Source: SIG603 sp964369215 (GTDB lineage Bacteria > Bacillota > Clostridia > Oscillospirales > Acutalibacteraceae). From it: a DNA stretch of 39,771 nt. The stretch's first letter is position 1, and each line of letters opens with the position of its first letter. The stretch is from contig CAYJEZ010000005.1 of the NCBI GenBank assembly GCA_964369215.1, positions 1 to 39,771 on the forward strand, in the 5' to 3' direction. Positions 25,737 to 33,685 of this stretch are shown here, piece after piece. Under the pieces are notes generated by a model. That model had not been told where the DNA came from and searched no databases. It was given only the letters and a program-made list of their open reading frames with translations. Position numbers and translations under genes: made by a program.

Positions 25737-25831
25737 ATTGTTTCATCACTCCATATTCACTTATTATTGTGTTAATATGTATATATTTAACTATAAATAT
25801 ATTTATAGAACATTATACTATTCGCATAGCT

Positions 25832-25860
25832 ATTATATCATAGTTTTTCGTTATTTTCAA
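25832..25860 (-). promoter_or_regulatory. ddl operon promoter
   Basis: On the minus strand TTGAAA (25855-25860), 17 bp, TATAAT (25832-25837) with TGA before it (extended -10). A perfect 18-bp palindrome CTATAAATATATTTATAG (25791-25808) lies just downstream in the leader. Confidence 0.85.
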
Positions 25861-26014
25861 CATTTTTTTGAATTAATAAAGCCTTTGAGTAGAATATAGA
25901 TGCTATGAAAGTTTTATGGTTATTAATTGTACTTAATAACTTACTTTTTAAGTGAAATTTTGTTAACATGTGAACCAAAAGCCATCTATCAGTCCTATTT
26001 TCTGCAAAACAGTT

Positions 26015-26047
26015 AAACACAATAAAATTAAATCGTGTGTTTTTTTT
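26015..26047 (+). terminator. Orphan terminator-like hairpin
   Basis: AAACACA (26015-26021) pairs with TGTGTTT (26036-26042), followed by more U (to 26047), on the plus strand. No plus-strand gene lies upstream before the end of ddl. It may end a small RNA, catch upstream antisense transcription, or be a relic. Confidence 0.45.
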
Positions 26048-26149
26048 GCTTGTGACTGAGTATGTTAGTATTTAATGGTTAGCAAAAAAATATAGATAAG
26101 AAAATTCAAAATAAAGCACATAAAAAATAAGTGAGCAGAGAGATTTGAG

Positions 26150-26178
26150 TTGACTAAAGTCAAAAAACTTGTTAAAAT
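26150..26178 (+). promoter_or_regulatory. Glycosidase gene promoter
   Basis: TTGACT (26150-26155), 17 bp, TAAAAT (26173-26178). The -35 box is half of an inverted repeat TTGACTAAAGTCAA (26150-26163), so it may be an operator. The transcript would carry the repeat element 26221-26304 in its leader. Confidence 0.7.
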
Positions 26179-26220
26179 TAACGATATAGTAAAGAAAAGT
26201 AAGAAGACATATAAAAGAAT

Positions 26221-26304
26221 GGTTTTGTTAAGTTAATGTGAAATTTATAAATTAGTTTTTTCCTAATTTAAAGTTAATTTTTTTCACTTTAAATTAACAG
26301 TGCC
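26221..26304. repeat. Inverted-repeat element, TGTTAAGTT family, copy 4
   Basis: Left end GGTTTTGTTAAGTTAATGTG; complement of the right end GGCACTGTTAATTTAAAGTG. The arms agree at about 14 of 20 positions, and both then run GAAA. The centre forms AAATTAG/CTAATTT. 84 bp, ending 12 bases before the glycosidase ribosome binding site. Confidence 0.65.
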
Positions 26305-26328
26305 GAAAAAGTTTTAGGAGGAGATAGT

Positions 26329-27390
26329 ATGAAAAAAAGTGCAGCAACAATTAGAGCAGAAGAGAGAAATTACTTTCAATCATCAAGTTGGTTTTGTGAT
26401 TTTGACGAGTGTGAAATTAAAGGACTAGAGCGAGAAGAGGGAGTTCACAGAAGAGACCCTAGCAGTGTTATAAAAGTAGGCGATATTTACTACATGTATT
26501 TCACAAAATCTTATGGCCCACATGTAGGGTTTAATACTGGTGACTTAGATGCGAAAGTCTTTCCTTGGGATTACTCTGAAATATGGTGCGCGAAATCAGT
26601 TGATGGTTATACGTGGCAAGAGGTAGGAGTTGCAGTTAAAAGAGGAGAAGAGGGAAGTTACGACGACAGAAGTGTTTTTACGCCTGAAATTATGAAACAT
26701 GAGGGGAAATACTATTTAGTTTACCAAACGGTAAAACATCCGTATGTTAACAGAAGTTTTGAGTGCATTGCTATAGCTTGCTCAGATACTCCTGAGGGCT
26801 TATTTACTAAATCAAGTGCACCTATATTAGAGCCTACAAGAGATGGTGAGTGGGACACAAAGGAAGATAACAGGTTTTTAGTAAAAGAAAAAGGTAGTTT
26901 TGATAGCCACAAAGTTCACGACCCGCTACTTTTCCATTATAAAGATAAGTTTTACCTGTACTATAAAGGGGAGAGAATGGGTGAAGAGATGTATATGGGT
27001 GGAAGAGAGACAAAGTGGGGAGTAGCAATTGCTGATAATATTCAAGGTCCTTATGTAAGAAGTGAATATAATCCAGTTACAAACAGTGGACACGAGACCT
27101 GCCTTTGGAAATATAAAGACGGAATAGCAGCATTTTTAAGAACAGATGGTGTTGAAAAAAACACTTTACAATTTGCTGAGGACGGAATTAATTTTGAGAT
27201 TATGTCTGTTATAAAGGCGGGCCCAGAAGCCTCAGGACCATTTAGGCACGACGAACCAATAAAAGACCCATTAGACGGAATGAAATGGGGTTTGTCGCAT
27301 AATATTTATGACAAATGGGGACATATAGTAAGGTTTGATATTAATACAAAACAAAGAGATATATACAAGAATAGAAATAAATACGAATAA
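26329..27390 (+). CDS. Glycoside hydrolase family 117-like protein
   Basis: 353 residues, a five-bladed beta-propeller of the GH43/GH117 kind. Repeated blade motifs include IKVGDIYYMYFTKS, HEGKYYLVYQTV and YKDKFYLYYKGE. Candidate catalytic residues are Asp43 (RRDPSSV), Asp198 (KVHDPLLF), and His255-Glu256 (SGHETCLW). Their spacing (155 and 58) equals what I recall for the Bacteroides GH117 enzyme (Asp90, Asp245, His302, Glu303). GH117 enzymes remove 3,6-anhydro-L-galactose from agar oligosaccharides. There is no signal peptide, so it would act inside the cell. AGGAGGAG lies 5-8 bases before the ATG. It stands alone, with repeats on both sides and no sugar transporter nearby. GH117 is well supported; the substrate is inference. 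Confidence 0.78.
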   Translation: MKKSAATIRAEERNYFQSSSWFCDFDECEIKGLEREEGVHRRDPSSVIKVGDIYYMYFTKSYGPHVGFNTGDLDAKVFPWDYSEIWCAKSVDGYTWQEVGVAVKRGEEGSYDDRSVFTPEIMKHEGKYYLVYQTVKHPYVNRSFECIAIACSDTPEGLFTKSSAPILEPTRDGEWDTKEDNRFLVKEKGSFDSHKVHDPLLFHYKDKFYLYYKGERMGEEMYMGGRETKWGVAIADNIQGPYVRSEYNPVTNSGHETCLWKYKDGIAAFLRTDGVEKNTLQFAEDGINFEIMSVIKAGPEASGPFRHDEPIKDPLDGMKWGLSHNIYDKWGHIVRFDINTKQRDIYKNRNKYE

Positions 27391-27448
27391 GCTCTAATTT
27401 AACAATCTTTGCTATGGCATTAATCTAATTTGCTGTCAAAATATAATA

Positions 27449-27538
27449 AAAAAGTAGGGGCTATACCATATGATAACCCGAATTCAAAGGAATTTCCTAA
27501 GTTTTCGGGCGGTTACACTGGTTGCCCCTACTATTTTT
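27449..27538. repeat. Long imperfect palindrome with GTAGGGGC ends
   Basis: AGTAGGGGC (27453-27461) is the exact complement of 27524-27532. Inside, ACCA/TGGT, CCCGAA (27477-27482)/TTCGGG (27504-27509) and GGAA/TTCC extend the pairing to one large hairpin. The flanking A- and T-runs would let it terminate transcription both ways. The GC-rich ends stand out in this AT-rich sequence and suggest a REP- or MITE-like repeat. Confidence 0.7.
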
Positions 27539-27574
27539 GTATAAATTTGTCTTAATGTAATATCTAGGTTTTTA

Positions 27575-27602
27575 TAACAAGGAAAAGCCTTGCAGTAAGG
27601 CT
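27575..27602 (-). terminator. Possible terminator of the diguanylate cyclase gene
   Basis: On the minus strand AGCCTT (complement of 27597-27602) pairs with AAGGCT (complement of 27586-27591), loop of 5, followed by TTTTCCTTGTTAT. It is the last of four hairpins after the gene. Confidence 0.5.
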
Positions 27603-27693
27603 CAATTCTTTCAAAAGGCTTTGACGAAGTTAGAAAGCCCACACACCACTTTAAAAACGAGTTCGGATTAGTTCCTAGTGGCTAAGTGTTAGC
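27586..27693. repeat. Chain of four short hairpins
   Basis: Pairs are 27586-27591/27597-27602 (AGCCTT), 27617-27622/27634-27639 (GGCTTT), 27646-27650/27677-27681 (CCACT) and 27681-27685/27689-27693 (GCTAA). Such serial hairpins suggest either a structured RNA or part of a dispersed repeat; I cannot match it to a known RNA family. Confidence 0.45.
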
Positions 27694-27720
27694 AAAAATT
27701 TTTAAACTATAAAAATAGAG

Positions 27721-29034
27721 TTACTCCTTTATTAAAGGATTTATCGCTCTAGCATTAATTCTTGATTGTTTACTTGCCAATTTATCGGCATACATTTTTT
27801 TATCTACTGTTTTAAAAAACTCATTATAATCATCAATAGTTTTACCGGTAAAATGGTCGTATCCAAAAGCAAGAGAAAACTTATAGTCTGTATTTGTATT
27901 AGCTTTTTCTATTTGGTTTACAATATCGTTAATTACTTTCTCTAATACTTCTTTTGAACAACCAGAAACTAATGATACAAACTCGTCGCCTCCTACACGA
28001 AAGGTTTTTCCGTACTGCTTAAAGTTTTGATTTAAGGCATAATATGAGTTTCTTATAGCATTATCTCCCTCCATATGTCCTAAAAAATCGTTGATAAGCT
28101 TTAAGTTATTCATGTCGGCAATAACACACCAAATATCTTTATTTTCAGTATCAATAGCAAATAAGTCGGCAAGTTCTTCATGGTAAGCCTTAGTGTTAAG
28201 GCCACCTGTAAGAGTGTCGTTAAATGAGTATTCAAGCAGCATGGATTTCATTTTATTTGCAACGCTTGCAATTCGTCCAATCTCGTCATTTGTATAAAGC
28301 TCGCTAGATATTTCTATTTTCATATTGCCAGTCTCAGCAATTTTAGACATAGATTTTTCTAGTTTAATTAAACTAGAGCTCATATTATTGGCGAAAAACT
28401 TAATAAATAAAATAACAGAAACGATTAACGAAACTGCTACTACTGCACCAGAAATTAATATGGTTAGTACTAGTTGATCGTTTCTGTCCAACGCTTCGTT
28501 TAGTAATATTTCCTCTTGGTTTGAGTAATCGTCTATACTTCCAAAAAATTCATTTGCAATAGGGGTAACGACTTGCAGTGCAAACAATGCGTCTTCATAA
28601 GCTCCACCTCTCATTCGTATGTCGGCAGAGAGTATCATGCTTTCTTTATATACGTTTTTTTCTTCAATAATTCTTTCAAACTCTGTTAGTTGTTCGCCGC
28701 TTAATATTTTTGCAAATTCGTCCATTTTAAAGTCTAAATCATCAAAAGCTTTAATATATTCTTGATAAAGCTCATTTCTTACAGTTTCATCTTCTTGTAA
28801 TAAAATATCACGTCCTAAAACACGACAAACATACATGTTTCTTATTATAGCACTAAGTTGCTCTTTATCTCTAACGTTGTCATCAATAATATTTTCTGAT
28901 GAAATATTTACAACGGTGACAGAAAAAAATGAGAATAAACTGATAAAAATAACACTTATTATAATAAAACATTGTAAAGGAATGAACTTTTTTTGTATGG
29001 CAGTATTGTTAAGCCAATATTTAAATTTATTCAT
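27721..29034 (-). CDS. Membrane diguanylate cyclase (GGDEF) with extracytoplasmic sensor
   Basis: 437 residues: membrane helix 1 (about 20-42), an extracytoplasmic helical sensor of four-helix-bundle type (43-186), helix 2 (about 187-212), a HAMP-like linker (213-265) and a GGDEF domain (270-425). The active site reads FRVGGDEFVSLV (345-356), with the substrate-binding DMNNLKLINDFLGHMEGD intact, so it should make cyclic di-GMP from GTP. The RxxD inhibitory site usually found a few residues before GGDEF is absent (FKQYGKTF). AAGGAAGGG precedes the ATG. It lies 246 bases after the response regulator gene, and no terminator was seen between them. Confidence 0.9.
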   Translation of the reverse strand: MNKFKYWLNNTAIQKKFIPLQCFIIISVIFISLFSFFSVTVVNISSENIIDDNVRDKEQLSAIIRNMYVCRVLGRDILLQEDETVRNELYQEYIKAFDDLDFKMDEFAKILSGEQLTEFERIIEEKNVYKESMILSADIRMRGGAYEDALFALQVVTPIANEFFGSIDDYSNQEEILLNEALDRNDQLVLTILISGAVVAVSLIVSVILFIKFFANNMSSSLIKLEKSMSKIAETGNMKIEISSELYTNDEIGRIASVANKMKSMLLEYSFNDTLTGGLNTKAYHEELADLFAIDTENKDIWCVIADMNNLKLINDFLGHMEGDNAIRNSYYALNQNFKQYGKTFRVGGDEFVSLVSGCSKEVLEKVINDIVNQIEKANTNTDYKFSLAFGYDHFTGKTIDDYNEFFKTVDKKMYADKLASKQSRINARAINPLIKE

Positions 29035-29280
29035 ATATCCCTTCCTTGTATTTAAAAAATATGTGTGTTTGTTATTTATTTGCTATATCATTATACAATA
29101 ATTATAAACTTTTTTGTTGAATAAAGTGTTAACAACAGTATTAGCAATATTAACAATCTTTATTCATTTACCAGGTAGAAGTATATAGTCAAACCACTAA
29201 TAATTAAAGCGAATATTTGCTTACAAAACAGGTAAATATAGCCAGACATTAATTTGACATACAATAAATGTAAATTTAAG

Positions 29281-29871
29281 TTAATTTTCAAAATAATTCT
29301 TAATATCTCTTCTTGAATTCATGTCTAATTTCTTTAAAATTCTTGATACAACTTGCTTTACATAGCCATAACTATAGCCAAGCTTTGTTCCTATTTCTTC
29401 ATTGCCGTAACCTAGCGCAATAAGTCTTAAGGCTTGAGTTTCGGTATCTGACAACTTTTTAGCCAGCTCAGATAGCCTAACTTCGTCGAGCCTATTTGCT
29501 GTTTTTATTCTTAAAATAATTCTTGCTAGTAAAACATCTTTGTTAAAAGGTTTCGATAAATAATCGCTAGCTCCTATTTCAAGACCTCTTATTTCTGATT
29601 CACTATCTGCAGATGCAGACAAGAATATTATAGGAGTATTGACATATTTTGATATTTTTCTAATATTCGCAAATGTTTCATATCCATCCATGTCCGGCAT
29701 CATTATGTCGAGCAATATAACATCAACATCACTACCTTGTCTTAAGAATGTTAGCGCTTCGTCACCTGACCTTGCAAGGCTAACAATATAATTATCGCTT
29801 AAAAAATCTTCAGCAGATACAAGCATTGCGGGGTCATCGTCTACAACCAAAATTCTGTATTTATAATCCAT
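29281..29871 (-). CDS. Response regulator, REC plus LuxR-type HTH
   Basis: 196 residues from the ATG at 29871, with AGGAGAGG close upstream; the longer frame starts at a TTG without a site. The receiver domain (1-120) has the acidic pocket DDD (11-13), the phosphorylation site in ILLDIMMPDMDG (Asp55), and the Lys in YLSKPFN. The C-terminal LuxR/GerE-type helix-turn-helix reads LSDTETQALRLIALGYGNEE followed by GYVKQVVSRILKKLDM. It should be a DNA-binding regulator. It starts 76 bases after the hybrid kinase gene, its likely partner. Confidence 0.92.
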   Translation of the reverse strand: MDYKYRILVVDDDPAMLVSAEDFLSDNYIVSLARSGDEALTFLRQGSDVDVILLDIMMPDMDGYETFANIRKISKYVNTPIIFLSASADSESEIRGLEIGASDYLSKPFNKDVLLARIILRIKTANRLDEVRLSELAKKLSDTETQALRLIALGYGNEEIGTKLGYSYGYVKQVVSRILKKLDMNSRRDIKNYFEN

Positions 29872-29947
29872 TATTACCTCTCCTTTATTTATTCGAACTG
29901 TCAATTTAAAATGATTAAAAATTTATTTTTGTTAGAAACAAAGCCAA

Positions 29948-32335
29948 TTAATTTATTTTATTATATTCTTCCAAAAGTTCGCAAGCTTTTTCAAATCTTA
30001 CAAAATTAATCTCTGCATATATATCAATTAAAAGTTGTTTTTTTGTTTCATCTTCTTCATTGTCTATTATTATTTTTAAGTTGTCAAGTGCTGGTTTCCT
30101 TCGCAATTCTTTTAGCATTGCAGGTAGCTCGTTCAATATTTGAGTTTTGTCGTTAGATGATGCTTGCTTATCATTGCTATCATCTTGTTTTGATAAGTCG
30201 TTGTAAAGTTTTTTTATAGCTTCTATACCTTTTGTCCACAGATGAAAAATATAAGGCATGTAAGCTTTAACTTCTTCAAATTGCTCTCGTGTACATAGGT
30301 CTTCTGCGTTTTGGCAGGCTTCGGCAAGTGATAATAAGCCTATATTTTTACTTTTGGCTTTTAGAGAATGAGTTAAGAACTTTAAGCTATTATAGTCAAA
30401 GTTGCTTAAAACATCATTAAAGTCTTGAATTTCTGTAGGGTAGAAGTCGATAAACAATTTAATTCTGTTAACATAATGCTCTACATCTCCACTAAAGTAG
30501 TCTAATGCTACATTTATGTCAACAAGTTTTTTTCTATAAAGCTCTATCGTTTCTTTACTTATACTATTTGTTTCTTTGACGTCTAAGATTGTAATTAAGT
30601 CAGATGGCAAGTATTTAATAAGTATTTTTTCTAACACTTGCCAGCGTATGGGTTTTGATATATATGCCCTAAAGCCATGGTTTAATAGATATCTTTCGGT
30701 ATTAGATACAGCGTTTGCGGTAATAGCTACCATTGGAGTTCTAAAATCTTTTATTTTAATTAGCTCTCTTAACGTTTCTAATCCATCCATGTCAGGCATC
30801 ATATAATCTAACAAAATAACATGATAATCATTTTTGTTGCATAACGCAAGCGCTTCTCTGCCCGACAGAGCCGTATCTATTTTAAGGCTAGTTCTTTCAA
30901 GCAAAAGGCATATTGCCTTTAAGTTTTCTTCGTTATCATCTACTACCAGTATTTTGCCTTCAGGAGCGACAAAAGTAGATTTTTTAGCCACTTCATAATC
31001 TTCAATTTGCTCTTCTATTATTGTTTGTGGTAACTTTATTGTAAAAACACTACCTTTTCTAAATTCACTTTCTACACTAATATCACCACCCATAAGCTCC
31101 ATAAGCTCTTTAGCAATAGACAAGCCTAAACCAGTGCCCTCAATATATCTTCCTGTTGATAAGTTAACACGAGAGAAAACATCAAACAATACAGGCATGT
31201 CTTCTTCTTTTATACCAATACCAGTGTCTTGTACTCTTATACATAAAATAACTTCATTTTTTCTTATTGAGTCTTCAACATAAATTGAAAGAACAATTTG
31301 ACCCACTTCGGTGTACTTTACAGCATTGCTAAGTATGTTATTTGCTACTTGCCTTATGTGAACTATATCGCCTTTTAAAGTACTTGGAATACCTTCGTTT
31401 ACATTTACAATAAATTTAAGGTTTTTTCTTTGGCTCCAAGTTTCTCCTGTAAGAATAACAGAGTCGATAAGCGATTCAGATTTATACGCCTCATTAATAA
31501 TTTCTGTTTTTCCTGCTTCAATTTTTGATACGTCAAGAATATTGTCAACTAAAGAGCGAAGCATTTCACCTGCATCATTAATTTTTTTTGAATGCTCTTT
31601 AATTTTATCTGAGTAAGAATCTCTGGTAATCATCTCATTAACACTTAAAATAATGTGAATAGGTGTTCTTATTTCGTGGCTCATGTTAGCTATAAAAGAG
31701 CTTTTTGCTCTATTGGCAGCCGACGCATTAAAGTTTGCAAGTTTTAAATCGTCATTTTGCCTGTTATAAATAAGAATAAACAACCACATTATTATAGCAA
31801 GCATAAATGTAACCATAAAAAAACTTGTAAATTTATCGAAGAAAATACTAGTTGCATCTCCTGTGTATGTTACTAGCTCTGGGTAATAATAGGCTAGTAT
31901 CATACAAGAGATATAAACTGCAAACTCTACGCTCATTAAAACGATAACAGATTTACCGTCTAGCATAAAAATAGTGAAAAGAATCGCAAAAATAAATAAT
32001 GTTGGTACTCCACCGTCATATCCGTTGCTCAAAAAAAACATTATAGGAAATATTATTACGAAAATTATTAAGATAATAATTATGCAATATGGTTTATAGT
32101 TTTTTCGAGTATTTACAAAATACAAAAAAATGCAAGCCATAAGAATGCAATACATGTTAAGAGTTATAACCATAGGCGTTGAGTTACCAATATACCCTAC
32201 AAACATCATAGATGTGTAAACTATAATACCTGCAATTGCCAGTACATTAAAAATAGCTATGCGGTAGTTGCCTTGAAAGTCAAACATCCGTTCTAACCCG
32301 CGAGTTTTATTTCTTTCTGAAGAATTTGGTTGCAT
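29948..32335 (-). CDS. Hybrid sensor histidine kinase with REC and Hpt domains
   Basis: 795 residues: six membrane helices (about 25-190), dimerisation domain with NMSHEIRTPIHIIL (His220), ATP-binding domain with N box NNILSNAVKY, G1 DTGIGI (370-375) and G2 GTGLGL (400-405). A receiver domain follows with ILLDYMMPDMDG (Asp510) and a C-terminal Hpt domain with LTHSLKAKSKNIG (His656). This gives a full His-Asp-His relay in one protein, with the final Asp probably in the response regulator next door. The membrane part has almost no outside loops, so the stimulus may be sensed in the membrane. AAAGGGG lies 7 bases before the ATG. It begins only 15 bases after the PBP stop. Confidence 0.95.
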   Translation of the reverse strand: MQPNSSERNKTRGLERMFDFQGNYRIAIFNVLAIAGIIVYTSMMFVGYIGNSTPMVITLNMYCILMACIFLYFVNTRKNYKPYCIIIILIIFVIIFPIMFFLSNGYDGGVPTLFIFAILFTIFMLDGKSVIVLMSVEFAVYISCMILAYYYPELVTYTGDATSIFFDKFTSFFMVTFMLAIIMWLFILIYNRQNDDLKLANFNASAANRAKSSFIANMSHEIRTPIHIILSVNEMITRDSYSDKIKEHSKKINDAGEMLRSLVDNILDVSKIEAGKTEIINEAYKSESLIDSVILTGETWSQRKNLKFIVNVNEGIPSTLKGDIVHIRQVANNILSNAVKYTEVGQIVLSIYVEDSIRKNEVILCIRVQDTGIGIKEEDMPVLFDVFSRVNLSTGRYIEGTGLGLSIAKELMELMGGDISVESEFRKGSVFTIKLPQTIIEEQIEDYEVAKKSTFVAPEGKILVVDDNEENLKAICLLLERTSLKIDTALSGREALALCNKNDYHVILLDYMMPDMDGLETLRELIKIKDFRTPMVAITANAVSNTERYLLNHGFRAYISKPIRWQVLEKILIKYLPSDLITILDVKETNSISKETIELYRKKLVDINVALDYFSGDVEHYVNRIKLFIDFYPTEIQDFNDVLSNFDYNSLKFLTHSLKAKSKNIGLLSLAEACQNAEDLCTREQFEEVKAYMPYIFHLWTKGIEAIKKLYNDLSKQDDSNDKQASSNDKTQILNELPAMLKELRRKPALDNLKIIIDNEEDETKKQLLIDIYAEINFVRFEKACELLEEYNKIN

Positions 32336-32350
32336 TTTTTTACCCCTTTA

Positions 32351-33685
32351 TTACATTTTACTTAAATATGCGAAAAGCTCGGCAACTACATCGCCAGCGT
32401 CATCAATACCAGAGTTTCCCTCTTCTATTACAACAGCGAAGGCGTATGGGCTATTATCGTCTTGTGAATAACCCATCATCCAACTGTTTGGCTCTTTATT
32501 TTCGCCTACTTCAGCAGTTCCGGTTTTTGCACTTAACTGAAAGCCTGAAAAGCGATAGTCGCCATAATAGTCTCTAACAGTACTTCGCATAAGCTCGTCT
32601 AGTGCAAAAGCAGTACTTTCGTCAATAAACGAAATGGTTTTGCTCTCTTCACTTAGTAATAGTTTAGGAACAACCGCTGTACCACCATTTGCTATTGCGC
32701 CTGCCAATGTTAACATATGCATAGGATTTGCTAACACAGTATGTTGACCCACGCTAGCCCAGGCAAGCTCTAAAGGGTTTGCACTTAATAGATTAACTGT
32801 GCTTTTAGCTGTAGTAAAATCATCGAACAATAAACTATTATTAAAGCCCATTTTCTCTGACATTTCTTGTAAAGTGTTCGCTCCTAAATTTTGAGAAACT
32901 TGAGCAAAATAAATATTACATGAGTTACCTAAAGCTTGTTGCAAGTTTTGTGTACCGTGATTATCTCTACAAATAACTGCTCCGTCGTTGATAATTACCC
33001 TCTCAGTACAATTGTAAGTGAGGTTTTGCCAGTCAGGAATATTCTCAATAACAGCAGCGGCTGTAACAAGTTTGTAAATTGAGCCGGGAGTATAAGTAGA
33101 AGAGATAGTGTTATCTACATAAGCTCCACTGTAAATTGGGTTGCTGTCAATATCTGTAGGTACATTTAATGGGTCAAATGTAGGTGCGCTAACCTTACAC
33201 AATATTTCGCCTGTTTTATAGTTGTAAAGCAGTACTGCTCCTTTTTTATTATTCATAGCGCTATAGGCAACCGCATTCAAATTTGCATCAATTGTAAGGC
33301 TTATATCTTTACTATCATTTGTTAAGGTGTCATTAAGGCCAGTAATAAAATTATATCCGCTGAGTGTGTCAAGCATAGTGCTTTGCACACCTGTTCCAAT
33401 ATATGCTTGGCTGTCACCGACTGTATGAAGTGTAGACAGCTTAATTAATTCGTTGTCGCTGTAAAATCTTTCTCCATTGTCAGAATATGATAGCACAATG
33501 CCATTTCTATCGGTAACTTGTCCCAACTCTAAACTTGCGTCTTCTGCGTAAATGTGTCCGTTATATGGCATGTTTATCCATTGAGCACCGTTGGTATACA
33601 CCCTGAAAACTAGCAATGCCATGCCCCCTACTAAGATAGCTAAAGCAAGGAAGAGTGAGAATGAGCGAAATCCTATTGTTTTCAT
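32351..33685 (-). CDS. Class B penicillin-binding protein (transpeptidase)
   Basis: 444 residues. One membrane anchor (about 10-28), a short N-terminal domain, and a transpeptidase domain with all three motifs: SxxK in TPGSIYKLV (Ser202-Lys205), SxN in GNSCNIYF (Ser255-Asn257) and KTG in SAKTGTAEV (387-389). It crosslinks peptidoglycan outside the membrane. It is short for a class B PBP, lacking PASTA repeats and a large pedestal, and resembles the PbpA type that pairs with RodA/FtsW. The start overlaps the SEDS gene stop by 4 bases (ATGA), so the two are made together and probably work as a polymerase-crosslinker pair. Confidence 0.94.
   Translation of the reverse strand: MKTIGFRSFSLFLALAILVGGMALLVFRVYTNGAQWINMPYNGHIYAEDASLELGQVTDRNGIVLSYSDNGERFYSDNELIKLSTLHTVGDSQAYIGTGVQSTMLDTLSGYNFITGLNDTLTNDSKDISLTIDANLNAVAYSAMNNKKGAVLLYNYKTGEILCKVSAPTFDPLNVPTDIDSNPIYSGAYVDNTISSTYTPGSIYKLVTAAAVIENIPDWQNLTYNCTERVIINDGAVICRDNHGTQNLQQALGNSCNIYFAQVSQNLGANTLQEMSEKMGFNNSLLFDDFTTAKSTVNLLSANPLELAWASVGQHTVLANPMHMLTLAGAIANGGTAVVPKLLLSEESKTISFIDESTAFALDELMRSTVRDYYGDYRFSGFQLSAKTGTAEVGENKEPNSWMMGYSQDDNSPYAFAVVIEEGNSGIDDAGDVVAELFAYLSKM

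Larger units (their letters stand above)
25737..26328. other. 592-base divergent intergenic region
   Basis: Contains, left to right: the ddl leader with an 18-bp perfect palindrome (25791-25808), the ddl promoter, an AT-rich stretch (25861-26010) with no convincing gene, an orphan terminator-like hairpin (26015-26047), the glycosidase promoter (26150-26178), and an inverted-repeat element (26221-26304). It is the longest non-coding stretch in the window. Confidence 0.7.
27391..27720. other. 330-base intergenic region rich in hairpins
   Basis: Between the glycosidase (+) and diguanylate cyclase (-) genes. It holds the GTAGGGGC-ended palindrome (27449-27538) and a chain of four short hairpins (27586-27693). 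A 65-codon frame without a start crosses both on the minus strand (27484-27681). I read the block as repeat DNA, not a gene. Confidence 0.6.

Noticed and set aside
25838..26020. 60-codon minus-strand ORF in the ddl-glycosidase gap
   Set aside because: It needs a GTG start with no ribosome binding site, overlaps the ddl promoter (25832-25860), and its product shows no recognisable domain.
27484..27681. 65-codon minus-strand open frame across the hairpin block
   Set aside because: There is no ATG or TTG start and no ribosome binding site, and it runs through two palindromic repeats. It is treated as repeat DNA.
29161..29280. Possible further repeat element with TCAAACCACTA and AGCGAATATTTGCT
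   Set aside because: It shares a short string with the ends of the 38407-38517 element, but no matching inverted partner was found in the gap.
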